Source: Collinsella sp. | GTDB taxonomy: Bacteria > Actinomycetota > Coriobacteriia > Coriobacteriales > Coriobacteriaceae | Length of the DNA: 16,088 nucleotides | Direction of reading: 5' to 3' | Assembly (NCBI GenBank): GCA_018382295.1 | Contig: JAGZQF010000036.1 | Location: 1 to 16,088, forward strand | In this document: one piece after another, positions 5,552-13,505 of the stretch | Numbering within the stretch: position 1 is the first letter of the stretch | Layout of the letters: every line of letters starts with the position of its first letter | Program-made: the position numbers and the translations under genes | Notes under the pieces: generated by a model | Database searches by the model: none | Told to the model about the DNA's origin: nothing | The model's input: only the letters and a program-made list of their open reading frames with translations

Positions 5552-6642
5552 TACGCCTCGCCTCCCTTCTTGGAATCCTTACGCGTACGGGACGTCTCAG
5601 GAGCGTTCTTGAGGAACTCGGGGTCACCGGAGTAGTGGCACGCAGAGTAATGACCAGACTCGGTGACAACGCGCTCGGGGCGCTGCTTGCGGCACTTATC
5701 GGTCGCATAGGGACAACGAGGCGAGAACACGCAGCCCTCGGGCAGGTTCATGAGCGAAGGCGGGTTGCCGTGAATCGGCGTCAGCGGCTTCTTCTCCTCG
5801 ATGGCCTGCTCCGGGATGGAGCGGATAAGACCCCAGGTGTAGGGATGGCGGCTCTCGTAGAAGATTTCCTCAGCAGTACCGAACTCGACGGGACGGCCGG
5901 CGTACATAACCATGATCTTGTCGGCCATATCGGCAACGACGCCCAGGTCATGGGTGATCATGATAATGGCGTTGCCGTTCTTCTCCTGCATCTCCTGCAT
6001 GAGCTCGATAATCTGAGCCTGAATGGTAACGTCCAGGGCCGTCGTGGGTTCGTCGGCAATCAGGATATCGGGGTCGCAGGCAAGAGCCATAGCGATCATG
6101 ACGCGCTGACGCATACCGCCAGAGAACTGGTGCGGATACTCATTGACGCGCTTCTCGGGCTCGGGAATACCAACGAGGTCCAGAAGCTCGGTGGCACGCT
6201 TGAGCGCCTCCTGCTTGGAGTAACCACGGTGCAGACGAAGGCCCTCGCCCACCTGCTTGCCGATCTTATAGACCGGGTTCAAGGAGGTCATAGGATCCTG
6301 GAAGATCATCGCGATATCGTTACCGCGAATGTGCTGCATCTCTTCCTCAGTCATCTCGAGGATAGAACGACCGCGATAGCGAACGTCGCCGCCCTCAATC
6401 TTTCCCGGAGGCATCGAGATGAGGCCCATGATGGTCATGGCGGTCACGGACTTACCGGAGCCGGACTCACCGACGACGCCCAGGGTCTCGCCGCGATCGA
6501 GCGTGTAGGAGACACCGTCGACAGCGCGAACGACGCCATCCTCGGTGTGGAAATACATCTTTAGGTCATCGACCTCGAGCAGATGCTGGCCCTCGGGAAC
6601 CGGCTGGTCCTTCAGGTCCACATAGTTCTTGTTCTTCTTCAT
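5551..6642 (-). CDS. oppD: Oligopeptide ABC importer, ATP-binding protein OppD/DppD
   Basis: This 363-aa ATPase pairs with OppF. Walker A GESGSGKS is at 58-65, the Q-loop at Gln115 (F-Q-D-P-M-T-S-L-N-P), the signature FSGGMRQR at 173-180, Walker B LIADEP with Asp197/Glu198, and the switch His231. FSGGMRQR and D-E-P-T-T-A-L-D mark the OppD/DppD side of the pair. The C-terminal oligo-HPY region has the CVFSPRCPYATDKC cysteine motif and a Lys/Arg-rich end. The ATG follows the oppC stop after two bases. AAGGA inside the end of oppC may serve as the ribosome site. Its own stop shares a base with the oppF start. Confidence 0.95.
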   Translation of the reverse strand: MKKNKNYVDLKDQPVPEGQHLLEVDDLKMYFHTEDGVVRAVDGVSYTLDRGETLGVVGESGSGKSVTAMTIMGLISMPPGKIEGGDVRYRGRSILEMTEEEMQHIRGNDIAMIFQDPMTSLNPVYKIGKQVGEGLRLHRGYSKQEALKRATELLDLVGIPEPEKRVNEYPHQFSGGMRQRVMIAMALACDPDILIADEPTTALDVTIQAQIIELMQEMQEKNGNAIIMITHDLGVVADMADKIMVMYAGRPVEFGTAEEIFYESRHPYTWGLIRSIPEQAIEEKKPLTPIHGNPPSLMNLPEGCVFSPRCPYATDKCRKQRPERVVTESGHYSACHYSGDPEFLKNAPETSRTRKDSKKGGEA

Positions 6643-6644
6643 CC

Positions 6645-7580
6645 TTATGCGTCCTTCATCTTGACGTCGAGGGCGTCGCGCAGACCGTCACCCAACAGGG
6701 TGAAGGCGAGCACCGTCGAGAGAATTGCCAGACCGGGCATGATCATCATCCACGGAGCAGTCAGAAGATACTGCTGACCGTCCTGAATCATGGAGCCCCA
6801 CGAAGGCGTAGGCGGGATAACGCCCATGCCGAGGAAGGACAGAGCGGACTCGGTCAGGATGGCGCCACCAATGTTCATGGTCGCGTAGACCACGATGGAG
6901 GCGACGGAGTTCGGGAAGATGTGACGCACGACGATACGAGCATCAGATGCACCCATCGCGCGCGCAGCATCAACATAGTCGTTTTCCTTGACCGTCAAGA
7001 TTGCAGAGCGGAAGACGCGCGCAATCGAAGGCCAGCCAAGAATGCCGATGGCGATAAAGACGTTCTGAAGACCACGGCCGATAACGGCGATCATGGCGAC
7101 AACGAACAGCACGTACGGGAACGCCAGGAAGATGTCCGCACAGCGCATGATGATCGTATCCCAGATGCCGCCGTAGAAACCGGCCAGAGCACCCATGACC
7201 AGACCGATCAGCGTGGAGATCGCGGTGGCCATAATTCCGACGGACAGCGAAACGCGCGCACCGTAGATAACGCGGACGAGAATGTCACGACCAAGGGCGT
7301 CGGTGCCAAACGGGTGCTCGGCACACGGAGCCAGCAGCGACGTCTCGGCCATGGTGGTCGAGTCGGAAGCTGTCGGCGAACCGAGCCAGGGCTTAGCCCA
7401 CAGATCTGCGGTCAGGGCAACCACAACGACGATGATGATCCAGCAGACACCGATAACGGCGAGCTTGTTCTTGCGAAGACGCTTAAAAGCGTCGCCCCAC
7501 AGCGTGCGGGACTTGGCGGGAGCAGATGCGGCCTTGGTGGCGGTAGCCTGCTCCTGAGACTGAGAATCAGTTTCCTGCAT
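6645..7580 (-). CDS. oppC: Oligopeptide ABC importer, permease OppC/DppC
   Basis: This 311-aa inner-membrane permease has a soluble N-terminal ~25 residues rich in Gln, Ala and Thr, then a first membrane helix at about 41-61. An extracytoplasmic segment ends in the family motif HPFGTDALGRDIL (89-101). About five more helices follow. The cytoplasmic EAA loop (D-Y-V-D-A-A-R-A-M-G-A, 201-211) contacts the ATPases. The late motif FLGMGVIPPTPSWGSM is typical of OppC/DppC. The start has GGGAGGT upstream, in the 14-base gap after oppB. Length and domain order are normal for the family. Confidence 0.95.
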   Translation of the reverse strand: MQETDSQSQEQATATKAASAPAKSRTLWGDAFKRLRKNKLAVIGVCWIIIVVVVALTADLWAKPWLGSPTASDSTTMAETSLLAPCAEHPFGTDALGRDILVRVIYGARVSLSVGIMATAISTLIGLVMGALAGFYGGIWDTIIMRCADIFLAFPYVLFVVAMIAVIGRGLQNVFIAIGILGWPSIARVFRSAILTVKENDYVDAARAMGASDARIVVRHIFPNSVASIVVYATMNIGGAILTESALSFLGMGVIPPTPSWGSMIQDGQQYLLTAPWMMIMPGLAILSTVLAFTLLGDGLRDALDVKMKDA

Positions 7581-7594
7581 GAGACGTACCTCCC

Positions 7595-8632
7595 TTAGGC
7601 CTTATCCGACGGACCGCCAAGGCGGATGCGCGGGTCGAGGAATGCATAGCTAATGTCGACGAGCAGGTTGATCACCATAACGACGACGACGATGAGCGTA
7701 ACGCCGCCCATAACGATGGGCCAGTCACGCATGCTAATGGCGCGATAGACCTCATAGCCGATACCGGGCCAGTTAAAGACCGTCTCGGTCAGGATGGCGC
7801 CCGAAAGCATGCCACCAAAGTCGACACCAATATAGGTAACGACGGGGATGAGTGCATTCTTAAGCGCATGCTTGATGATGATCGCACGATTGGAGAGACC
7901 CTTGGCCTTTGCCGTACGGATGTAATCCTGATTCATGACGTCAAGCAGCTGCGAGCGCATAATGCGGGCAGCATAAGCGGTCGAAACCGAAGCCAGCGTA
8001 ATGGTCGGAAGCACATAGTGCATCCAATCCTGATACTGAGAGCTGGAACCACCGGCACCCGAGATCGGCATGGAGAATGCACCGCCCGTGGCGTCCTTGA
8101 GGATGACGCCAAAGAACAGCTGCAGCAACATACCGAGCCAGAAGGCCGGGACCGCAACGAGGATCGACGTGGTGAGCGTTACCAAAATATCCCAGAAGGA
8201 ATAACGCTTTACCGCCGAAATGATACCCGCACCGATACCCATGATTGCCTCAAGCACGATGGCGCACGCGGCAAGTTTGACCGTATACGGATACTTCTGG
8301 GCAAAGATTTCCGTAACCGGCAGCTTGCGCTGGTACGAATTGCCCAGATCGCCATGAAGCAGGCCGTTCATGTAATACAAGTAACGGTCCACGAGCGACG
8401 TTTGAACGGGGTCGCCGTTCTCGTCAAGGATCGCGTTGCCGTCCTCGTCCGTCTGGACCAGGTGATAGCGGACGCGAAGTTGAAGCTCCACCTCGGGGGA
8501 CAGAGCCTTGTCTCCACCGATCAGTTTGATCGGATCTCCCGGCACGATATTCTGGAGGGCGAACAGAATCAGCGTAACGCCCAAAAACACCGGGATGAAC
8601 TGAAGCACACGTTTAACGATGTACTTACCCAT
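7595..8632 (-). CDS. oppB: Oligopeptide ABC importer, permease OppB/DppB
   Basis: This 345-aa inner-membrane permease has the typical OppB start (KRVLQFIPVFLGVTLILF, first helix about 9-29), then V-P-G-D-P. The G-L-L-H-G-D-L-G-N-S-Y motif is at 90-100 and the EAA loop D-Y-I-R-T-A-K-A-K-G-L at 236-246. It ends in a helix and a short tail with D-P-R-I-R. Between the first helix and G-L-L-H-G-D-L is an acidic stretch (about 60-78) with two similar halves, DEDGNA and DENGDP, which looks like a small insertion relative to common family members. The ribosome site GGGGAG is 5 bases before the ATG. The gene begins the tight B-C-D-F block and follows oppA after a 156-base spacer with a hairpin. Confidence 0.95.
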   Translation of the reverse strand: MGKYIVKRVLQFIPVFLGVTLILFALQNIVPGDPIKLIGGDKALSPEVELQLRVRYHLVQTDEDGNAILDENGDPVQTSLVDRYLYYMNGLLHGDLGNSYQRKLPVTEIFAQKYPYTVKLAACAIVLEAIMGIGAGIISAVKRYSFWDILVTLTTSILVAVPAFWLGMLLQLFFGVILKDATGGAFSMPISGAGGSSSQYQDWMHYVLPTITLASVSTAYAARIMRSQLLDVMNQDYIRTAKAKGLSNRAIIIKHALKNALIPVVTYIGVDFGGMLSGAILTETVFNWPGIGYEVYRAISMRDWPIVMGGVTLIVVVVMVINLLVDISYAFLDPRIRLGGPSDKA

Positions 8633-8662
8633 ACCACTCCCCTATCTAGGGATTAACCTAAA

Positions 8663-8692
8663 TGGGATGCCGATCGCCAGACCGGCATCCCA
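8663..8692 (-). terminator. Hairpin in the oppA-oppB spacer, possible partial terminator or RNA stabiliser
   Basis: A 10-bp perfect stem (8663-8672 with 8683-8692, 10-base loop) is followed on the minus strand by only a short T-run (TTTAGGTT). Hairpins between a binding-protein gene and its permease genes often keep the binding protein at a higher level, by partial termination or by protecting the 3' end of the mRNA. Confidence 0.55.
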
Positions 8693-8788
8693 AAATTACC
8701 ATCAGCCAGTTTACCCCAGGTTAGGGAGAACTGTATGTTTCCCATGAGGTCTACGTAAATACTTGACCCTCACGGAAGCTGCAAACTC

Positions 8789-10465
8789 TTAGGCGAGCTC
8801 AGCGGTACCCAGATCGGCGTGCTTCTGCGGATCGACATAGAGGTGCTTAATGCGATCGGAGCCGGCGATGGTGTGCGTGTAGAACATCACCGGGATGACC
8901 GGGCAGTCGGCAGCGACCATTGCGTCGGCCTCCTGCATCTTAGCGACGCGCTCCTCGTCGTCAACAATAGTACGAGCCTCGTCGACCTTGGCGTCGAACT
9001 CGGGGTTGTTGTAACCGGAGCGGTTGTCGCCACCGAGGGAGTCGGAGTGGAACAGCGGATACAGGAAGTTGTCCATGATCGGGTAGTCGGCAATCCAACC
9101 CAGACGACCGAACTGATAGTTAAAGTTCTGATACTGCTCGAGCAGGGCAGACCACTCAGGGGTATCGGAGACAGCGGTAACGCCAACCTTGGCGAGGTCG
9201 CCGATGATGGACTCCATGATCTCCTTGTGACCGCCGTCCTGGTTGTAGGACAGGGTCACGCTAATGCCACGATCCCCGTTAGCGCCAGCGGGAGCAACCT
9301 TGTCGAGGTACTCGTTAGCCTTGTCGACATCGTAGGCGCAGAACTCCCATGCGCCCTCCTTGTAGCCATCGATGCCCGGAGGAACAATGCCGTCGGCAGG
9401 GGTACGGGTACCCTTGAAGATGGTCTTGCAGATGGCCTCACGGTTGATGGCCAGGGAGATGCCCCTACGCAGGTCGGCGTTGTTGAACGGCTCGGCCGTG
9501 GTGTTGCAGGTCAGATAGTACGTGGAAGGCTCGGCGCCGAGCAGCATGCGCTCGCCGTCACCCATGGTGTAGCCGTCCTTGGACACGCCGCGATCCTTCT
9601 TGGCGGCATCGATCTGAGCGACGGGAACGTCGCAGACATCGAGGTTACCGGCCTGGAACTCCTTGTAAGCGGTCTCCATGTCCTTGATGACCTGGAAGTG
9701 GATGCCATCGATCTTGGCCTTGTCGCCATAGTAATCGTCGAACTTCTTGACGTTGATCTCCTGGCCATCCTCCCACTTGCCGTCCATCATGAACGGGCCG
9801 TTACCGACCGGGGCAAGGTAGAAGCTCTTGACATCGGACTCGGCGCACTCGGGAACCGGGGCCAGAGCCGGGTGAGAGGCGACGAAGGGGAAGTCGGCGT
9901 AAGCGGAAGCCAGCTTGACGACGAGGGTCTCATCGTCGGGGCAGGTAACACCGCTGAGCTCGGTAGCGTTACCGGCAAGCAGATCGTCATAGCCCTCGAC
10001 CATGGAGAGGTGATAGGAGACCTCGGAAGGGCCGTACTCGGTAGCGACAGCCGACTTGGTGTTGACCAGACGCTCCCAACCGAGCTTGAAGGACTTGGAG
10101 GTAACGTCGTCACCGTTGTGGAACTTGGCCTTCTTGATCTTGAAGGTAAACTCGGTAGCGTCGTCGTTGGACTCAAAGGACTCGCAAGCCAGCGGAACGA
10201 TCTCGCCCTTCTCGGCGTCGTAAGAGGTCAGAGCGTCAAAGAGCTGGTACTCGACCTGAGTGCCCTGGTCCTCCTGGACGTTGTAGGGGTCGATGCAGAC
10301 CGGGTTGTTGATGTAGAAGTTCAGCGTCGAACCGGACTCAGAACCGGAAGCGTCGCCGCCCTTCTTGCCGCATGCGGCAAGAAAAGCCATGGAGCTCGCA
10401 GCGAGGGTGCCGCCAACAAAGGCGCGACGACCCATAACGGGCTGGTGGAACATAGAATCAGCCAT
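8789..10465 (-). CDS. oppA: Peptide-binding lipoprotein of the ABC importer, OppA/DppA family (SBP_bac_5)
   Basis: This 558-aa extracytoplasmic solute-binding lipoprotein starts at ATG 10465, 6 bases after AAGGAGG. It has a signal peptide with lipobox L-A-A-C and lipidated Cys32. A twin-arginine stretch, GRRAFVGG at 12-19, hints at Tat rather than Sec export. The mature chain has family 5 features: an early Y-E-[IV]-x-D-A-L-like block (Q-V-E-Y-Q-L-F-D-A-L-T-S-Y), F-K-I-K-K-A-K-F-H-N-G-D, then PVGNGPFMMD and the late stretch F-G-R-L-G-W-I-A-D-Y-P. It delivers peptides to OppBC. An in-frame ATG at 10513 would add 16 residues before the charged signal start but lacks a ribosome site. The ligand is not predictable from the sequence. 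Confidence 0.93.
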   Translation of the reverse strand: MADSMFHQPVMGRRAFVGGTLAASSMAFLAACGKKGGDASGSESGSTLNFYINNPVCIDPYNVQEDQGTQVEYQLFDALTSYDAEKGEIVPLACESFESNDDATEFTFKIKKAKFHNGDDVTSKSFKLGWERLVNTKSAVATEYGPSEVSYHLSMVEGYDDLLAGNATELSGVTCPDDETLVVKLASAYADFPFVASHPALAPVPECAESDVKSFYLAPVGNGPFMMDGKWEDGQEINVKKFDDYYGDKAKIDGIHFQVIKDMETAYKEFQAGNLDVCDVPVAQIDAAKKDRGVSKDGYTMGDGERMLLGAEPSTYYLTCNTTAEPFNNADLRRGISLAINREAICKTIFKGTRTPADGIVPPGIDGYKEGAWEFCAYDVDKANEYLDKVAPAGANGDRGISVTLSYNQDGGHKEIMESIIGDLAKVGVTAVSDTPEWSALLEQYQNFNYQFGRLGWIADYPIMDNFLYPLFHSDSLGGDNRSGYNNPEFDAKVDEARTIVDDEERVAKMQEADAMVAADCPVIPVMFYTHTIAGSDRIKHLYVDPQKHADLGTAELA

Positions 10466-10564
10466 GCCATCCTCCTTATGAGATAGGACAAAGAAATGTT
10501 CAGTCGGACACATGTCGAGACAATCCGATCCGAACCATCAAAACGCCGCCCGCTGCAATGGCTG

Positions 10565-10593
10565 GTTATGCACAACGGTCCAACGTTTTGCAA
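10565..10593 (-). promoter_or_regulatory. Candidate promoter of the opp operon
   Basis: Minus-strand TTGCAA (10588-10593), a 17-base spacer and CATAAC (10565-10570) give a moderate match about 100 bases before oppA. GTGCATAA occurs twice in the region, once in the -10 and once about 40 bases upstream, and could be a regulator site. An alternative -35, TTGACC at 10640-10645, has no good -10 partner. This is weak evidence only. Confidence 0.35.
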
Positions 10594-10706
10594 TACATTA
10601 GCGCATTTTATGCACGATTTGGGGCTAATTCCGGTTAACGGTCAAGAATTTCTTTAGTTGGGCGAAGTATGTGAGGATATTTTGACTCTGTTACAAATAT
10701 GTAAAC

Positions 10707-10738
10707 AAAAAGGGTCCCGCACTTACGGGACCCTTTTT
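10707..10738 (-). terminator. Terminator after secG, works in both directions by sequence
   Basis: An A5-flanked stem, with GGGTCCCG (10712-10719) paired to CGGGACCC (10726-10733) and a 6-base loop, is followed by five T on either strand. On the minus strand it closes secG, 22 bases past its stop, and separates it from the opp promoter region. Confidence 0.9.
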
Positions 10739-10759
10739 GAATATTTATGCGGCTCGTGC

Positions 10760-11014
10760 TTAGTAGCCGACGATGCCCTGCGGGAAGAAGAACATGCACA
10801 GGACGACGCACACGGCAAACACGACAGCCATGATTACCGTCAGGCGATCGAGGTTCTGCTCCATGACGCCCGTGGCAGAGCTGGAGTTATACAGCGAGCT
10901 AGCGATCATATCCGAAACGCCGGTGCCCTTACCGGAATGCATCAGGACGAGAATCGTCAGCGCCACGGCAGAGACAGCCCAAACGACAAACAGAAGAATC
11001 TGGAACGGACCCAT
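10760..11014 (-). CDS. secG: Preprotein translocase subunit SecG
   Basis: This 84-aa inner-membrane protein is an accessory part of the SecYEG channel and aids SecA-driven export. It shows the SecG pattern: a first membrane helix (about 6-24, L-L-F-V-V-W-A-V-S-A-V-A-L-T-I-L-V-L), then H-S-G-K-G-T-G-V-S-D, a short loop with N-L-D-R-L-T, a second helix (about 58-77) and a short tail. Length is normal (70-90). AAGGAG lies 8 bases before the ATG. It follows gpmI, which is separated from it by a terminator, as in many Gram-positive genomes where secG follows the glycolytic genes. It is likely transcribed from its own promoter, which I could not place. Confidence 0.93.
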   Translation of the reverse strand: MGPFQILLFVVWAVSAVALTILVLMHSGKGTGVSDMIASSLYNSSSATGVMEQNLDRLTVIMAVVFAVCVVLCMFFFPQGIVGY

Positions 11015-11117
11015 AGATAAGCTCCTTAATAGAACAATTCAAACTCCAGTACTGTACCACAATCCCCCGCTCTTCCCCACCCGCCACTCGGGGACGGGGT
11101 GGAAATGGCAGAAATAC

Positions 11118-11151
11118 CAAAAAGGGGGTTGTCCGGTTGTGGACAACCCCC
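11118..11151 (-). terminator. Intrinsic terminator after gpmI
   Basis: An 11-bp perfect stem (11124-11134 with 11141-11151, 6-base loop) is followed on the minus strand by TTTTTGG. It begins 27 bases after the gpmI stop and ends the pgk-tpiA-gpmI unit. Confidence 0.9.
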
Positions 11152-11178
11152 TTACTAGAAAACGGTATTTGTTTTCTA

Positions 11179-12732
11179 TTAGGCCTCGGTGGCGAGCACG
11201 CGGCCCGTCATCTCGGCGGAAGGCTCAATACCAGCCATGGTGAGCATGGTCGGAGCGATATCGGAAAGACGGCCGTCCTCGATACCGGTGAGCTTGGCCT
11301 TCTCATCAACGATGATGAACGGAACGCGGTTGGTGGTGTGAGCCGTAAACGGATGCTTGGAACCGTCGGAAGCAACGTCAAACATGTGATCGGCGTTGCC
11401 GTGGTCGGCGGTGATCAGCGCAAAGCCGCCCTTGGCGAGAATCGCCGGGACAACCTTAGACAGGGCATCGTCAACGGCCTCGACGGCCTTAACGGCGGCG
11501 TCGAAGACACCGGTGTGACCAACCATGTCGCAGTTCGCGAAGTTCACGATGTAGAAATCAGCGCGATCCTCGTTGATGGCGGCGACAAGCTTCTCGGTAA
11601 CCTCGGGAGCGCTCATCTCGGGCTGCAGATCGTAGGTAGCGACCTTGGGGGAAGCGACGAGCACGCGCTCCTCGCCCTCCTTGGGCTCCTCGATGCCGCC
11701 GTTGAGGAAGAACGTCACGTGGGCGTACTTCTCGGTCTCGGCGGTGTGCAGCTGCTTCAGGCCGTTGGCGGCGATAACGTCGGCCAGGACGTTCTCGGGG
11801 AACGTCTTGGGGAAGGCGACCTCGACGTCAAACGTCGGATCGTACTCGGTCATCGTCACAAAGTGCGAAAGCTTGATCTGCTCGCGCTCAAAGCCGTCGA
11901 ACTCCTTGTCCGTGAATACGCGGGTCATCTGACGAGCGCGGTCGGGACGGAAGTTGAAGAAGATGGCCGCGTCGCCCTCGTGGATGCCCTCGTTGTGGGC
12001 AGCGAAGGGCTCGACGAACTCGTCGCCGCGCGGATCCTTCTCGTAGTAGGCCTTGATACCGGCAACAGGGTCGACATCGGCATCGGACGCGTTGACCATA
12101 ACGTCGTAGGCACGCTGGATGCGCTCCCAACGGTTGTCGCGGTCCATGGCCCAATAACGGCCCGAGACGGTGGCAACGCGAGCGTCGCAACCGGTCTCCT
12201 CGGAGATCTTAGCCAGGAAGGCGCAGAACTCACTCATGTAGCCAGCGCCGGACTGCGGGTCAACGTCGCGGCCATCCATGAAGGCGTGGACGCGAACGGT
12301 CTTGACACCGTGCTCGGCAGCCATCTTGACCAGAGCCTCGACGTGGTTCATGTGAGAATGAACACCGCCAGGACTCATAAGGCCCATGAGGTGAAGAGTC
12401 TTACCCTCGGCCTTGACGTCGTCCATAGCCTTGACGAAGACCTCGTTCTTGGCGATGGAGCCGTCCTTGATGGCGTTGTTGATGCGCGAAAGCTCCTGGA
12501 ACACGATGCGGCCGGCACCGATGTTGAGGTGACCCACCTCGGAGTTGCCCATCTGGCCATCGGGAAGACCCACGTCCTCGCCCGAAGCGCCGAGCGTGGT
12601 GTGGGGGTACTTCTCATACAAGCTATCAAGGAAGGGCGTCTTGGCAGCGGCGACGGCGTTCTCGCCATCGGACGGAGCCAGGCCGCAGCCGTCCATGATG
12701 ATCAGGAGTGCAGGAAGATGACGTTGTGCCAT
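11179..12732 (-). CDS. gpmI: 2,3-bisphosphoglycerate-independent phosphoglycerate mutase
   Basis: This 517-aa cytoplasmic enzyme converts 3-phosphoglycerate to 2-phosphoglycerate with two Mn2+ ions and a phosphoserine intermediate. Asp14 in L-I-I-M-D-G is the first metal ligand. Ser64 in GQMGNSEVGH is the nucleophile. Further along are S-P-G-G-V-H-S-H, H-A-F-M-D-G-R-D, the R-Y-W-A-M-D-R-D block, N-F-R-P-D-R-A-R and the final metal motif ADHGNAD. The length fits the alkaline-phosphatase superfamily iPGM (about 505-520 aa). The ATG lies 5 bases after the tpiA stop, with AGGA just before it, so it shares a message with tpiA. No anomaly is seen. Confidence 0.97.
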   Translation of the reverse strand: MAQRHLPALLIIMDGCGLAPSDGENAVAAAKTPFLDSLYEKYPHTTLGASGEDVGLPDGQMGNSEVGHLNIGAGRIVFQELSRINNAIKDGSIAKNEVFVKAMDDVKAEGKTLHLMGLMSPGGVHSHMNHVEALVKMAAEHGVKTVRVHAFMDGRDVDPQSGAGYMSEFCAFLAKISEETGCDARVATVSGRYWAMDRDNRWERIQRAYDVMVNASDADVDPVAGIKAYYEKDPRGDEFVEPFAAHNEGIHEGDAAIFFNFRPDRARQMTRVFTDKEFDGFEREQIKLSHFVTMTEYDPTFDVEVAFPKTFPENVLADVIAANGLKQLHTAETEKYAHVTFFLNGGIEEPKEGEERVLVASPKVATYDLQPEMSAPEVTEKLVAAINEDRADFYIVNFANCDMVGHTGVFDAAVKAVEAVDDALSKVVPAILAKGGFALITADHGNADHMFDVASDGSKHPFTAHTTNRVPFIIVDEKAKLTGIEDGRLSDIAPTMLTMAGIEPSAEMTGRVLATEA

Positions 12733-12737
12733 ATGTC

Positions 12738-13505
12738 CTACTCGCCTGCCTTGACGACCATAGAGGCGAAGTCGGCAGCCTTGAGCGAAGCGCCGCCCAC
12801 GAGGGCGCCGTCAACGTCGGGCTTGGCGACGAGCTCAGCGATGTTGCCGGGCTTGGCAGAGCCACCATAGAGAACGCGGATGCCGTTAGCGAGCTCCTCG
12901 CCGAACATCTCCTTGAGGGTCTCACGGATAGCGCCGCAGACCTCCTGAGCATCCTCGGCGGTAGCGGTCTTGCCGGTGCCAATGGCCCAGATGGGCTCGT
13001 AGGCGACGACGACCTGCTTGGGGCAGGTGATCTCAAGACCAGCAAGGCCAGCCTTGACCTGGTTCACGACGTGCTCGACATAGGTGCCAGCCTCGCGGAC
13101 CTCAAGGGACTCGCCGCAGCAGAAGACGGGAACAAGACCGGCGGCAACGAGGGCCTTGGCCTTCTTGTTCTGATCCTCGTCGGTCTCGTGGAAGTAGTCG
13201 CGACGCTCGGAGTGACCGATGATGCAGTAGGTGCAGCCACCGGACTTGAGCATGTCGCAAGAGGACTCACCGGTGAAGGCACCCTTGGCCTCCCAGTACA
13301 CGTTCTGTGCACCGAGGGCGATGGGGGCAGCCTGAATGCGGTCATGAACCGTGGTGATGTCGATGGTCGGAGGGCAGACGAGCACCTCGACGCCAGCCGG
13401 AACCTCGGGCAGAGCCTGAGCCAGCTCGTCGGCGAGTTTGGCGGCCTCGGCGACGTCGTTGTTCATCTTCCAGTTACCAGCGATGAGAAGGGTGCGATTA
13501 GGCAT
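12738..13505 (-). CDS. tpiA: Triosephosphate isomerase
   Basis: This 255-aa cytoplasmic TIM-barrel enzyme interconverts DHAP and glyceraldehyde 3-phosphate. Asn11 and Lys13 (G-N-W-K-M-N), His98 (I-I-G-H-S-E-R-R) and the catalytic Glu170 (A-Y-E-P-I-W-A-I-G-T-G-K) are present. The mobile loop 6 follows Glu170, and the phosphate-binding L-Y-G-G-S-A-K-P-G-N comes near the end. The ATG at 13505 is chosen because MPNRTLLIAGNWK matches the family N-terminus and GGAGG lies about 10 bases upstream; the frame is open further upstream inside pgk. It overlaps the pgk stop by 8 bases (ATGCCTAA), which suggests coupled translation. Confidence 0.97.
   Translation of the reverse strand: MPNRTLLIAGNWKMNNDVAEAAKLADELAQALPEVPAGVEVLVCPPTIDITTVHDRIQAAPIALGAQNVYWEAKGAFTGESSCDMLKSGGCTYCIIGHSERRDYFHETDEDQNKKAKALVAAGLVPVFCCGESLEVREAGTYVEHVVNQVKAGLAGLEITCPKQVVVAYEPIWAIGTGKTATAEDAQEVCGAIRETLKEMFGEELANGIRVLYGGSAKPGNIAELVAKPDVDGALVGGASLKAADFASMVVKAGE

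Noticed and set aside
8819..10486. Long plus-strand open frame (555 codons) opposite oppA
   Set aside because: It is the antisense shadow of a high-GC gene with strong codon bias. It lacks a ribosome site and family motifs, and has a low-complexity Val/Leu/Gly/Asp-rich product. The same applies to the long plus-strand frames opposite gpmI (11137-12870), pgk (13438-14763), gap, oppD and oppF.
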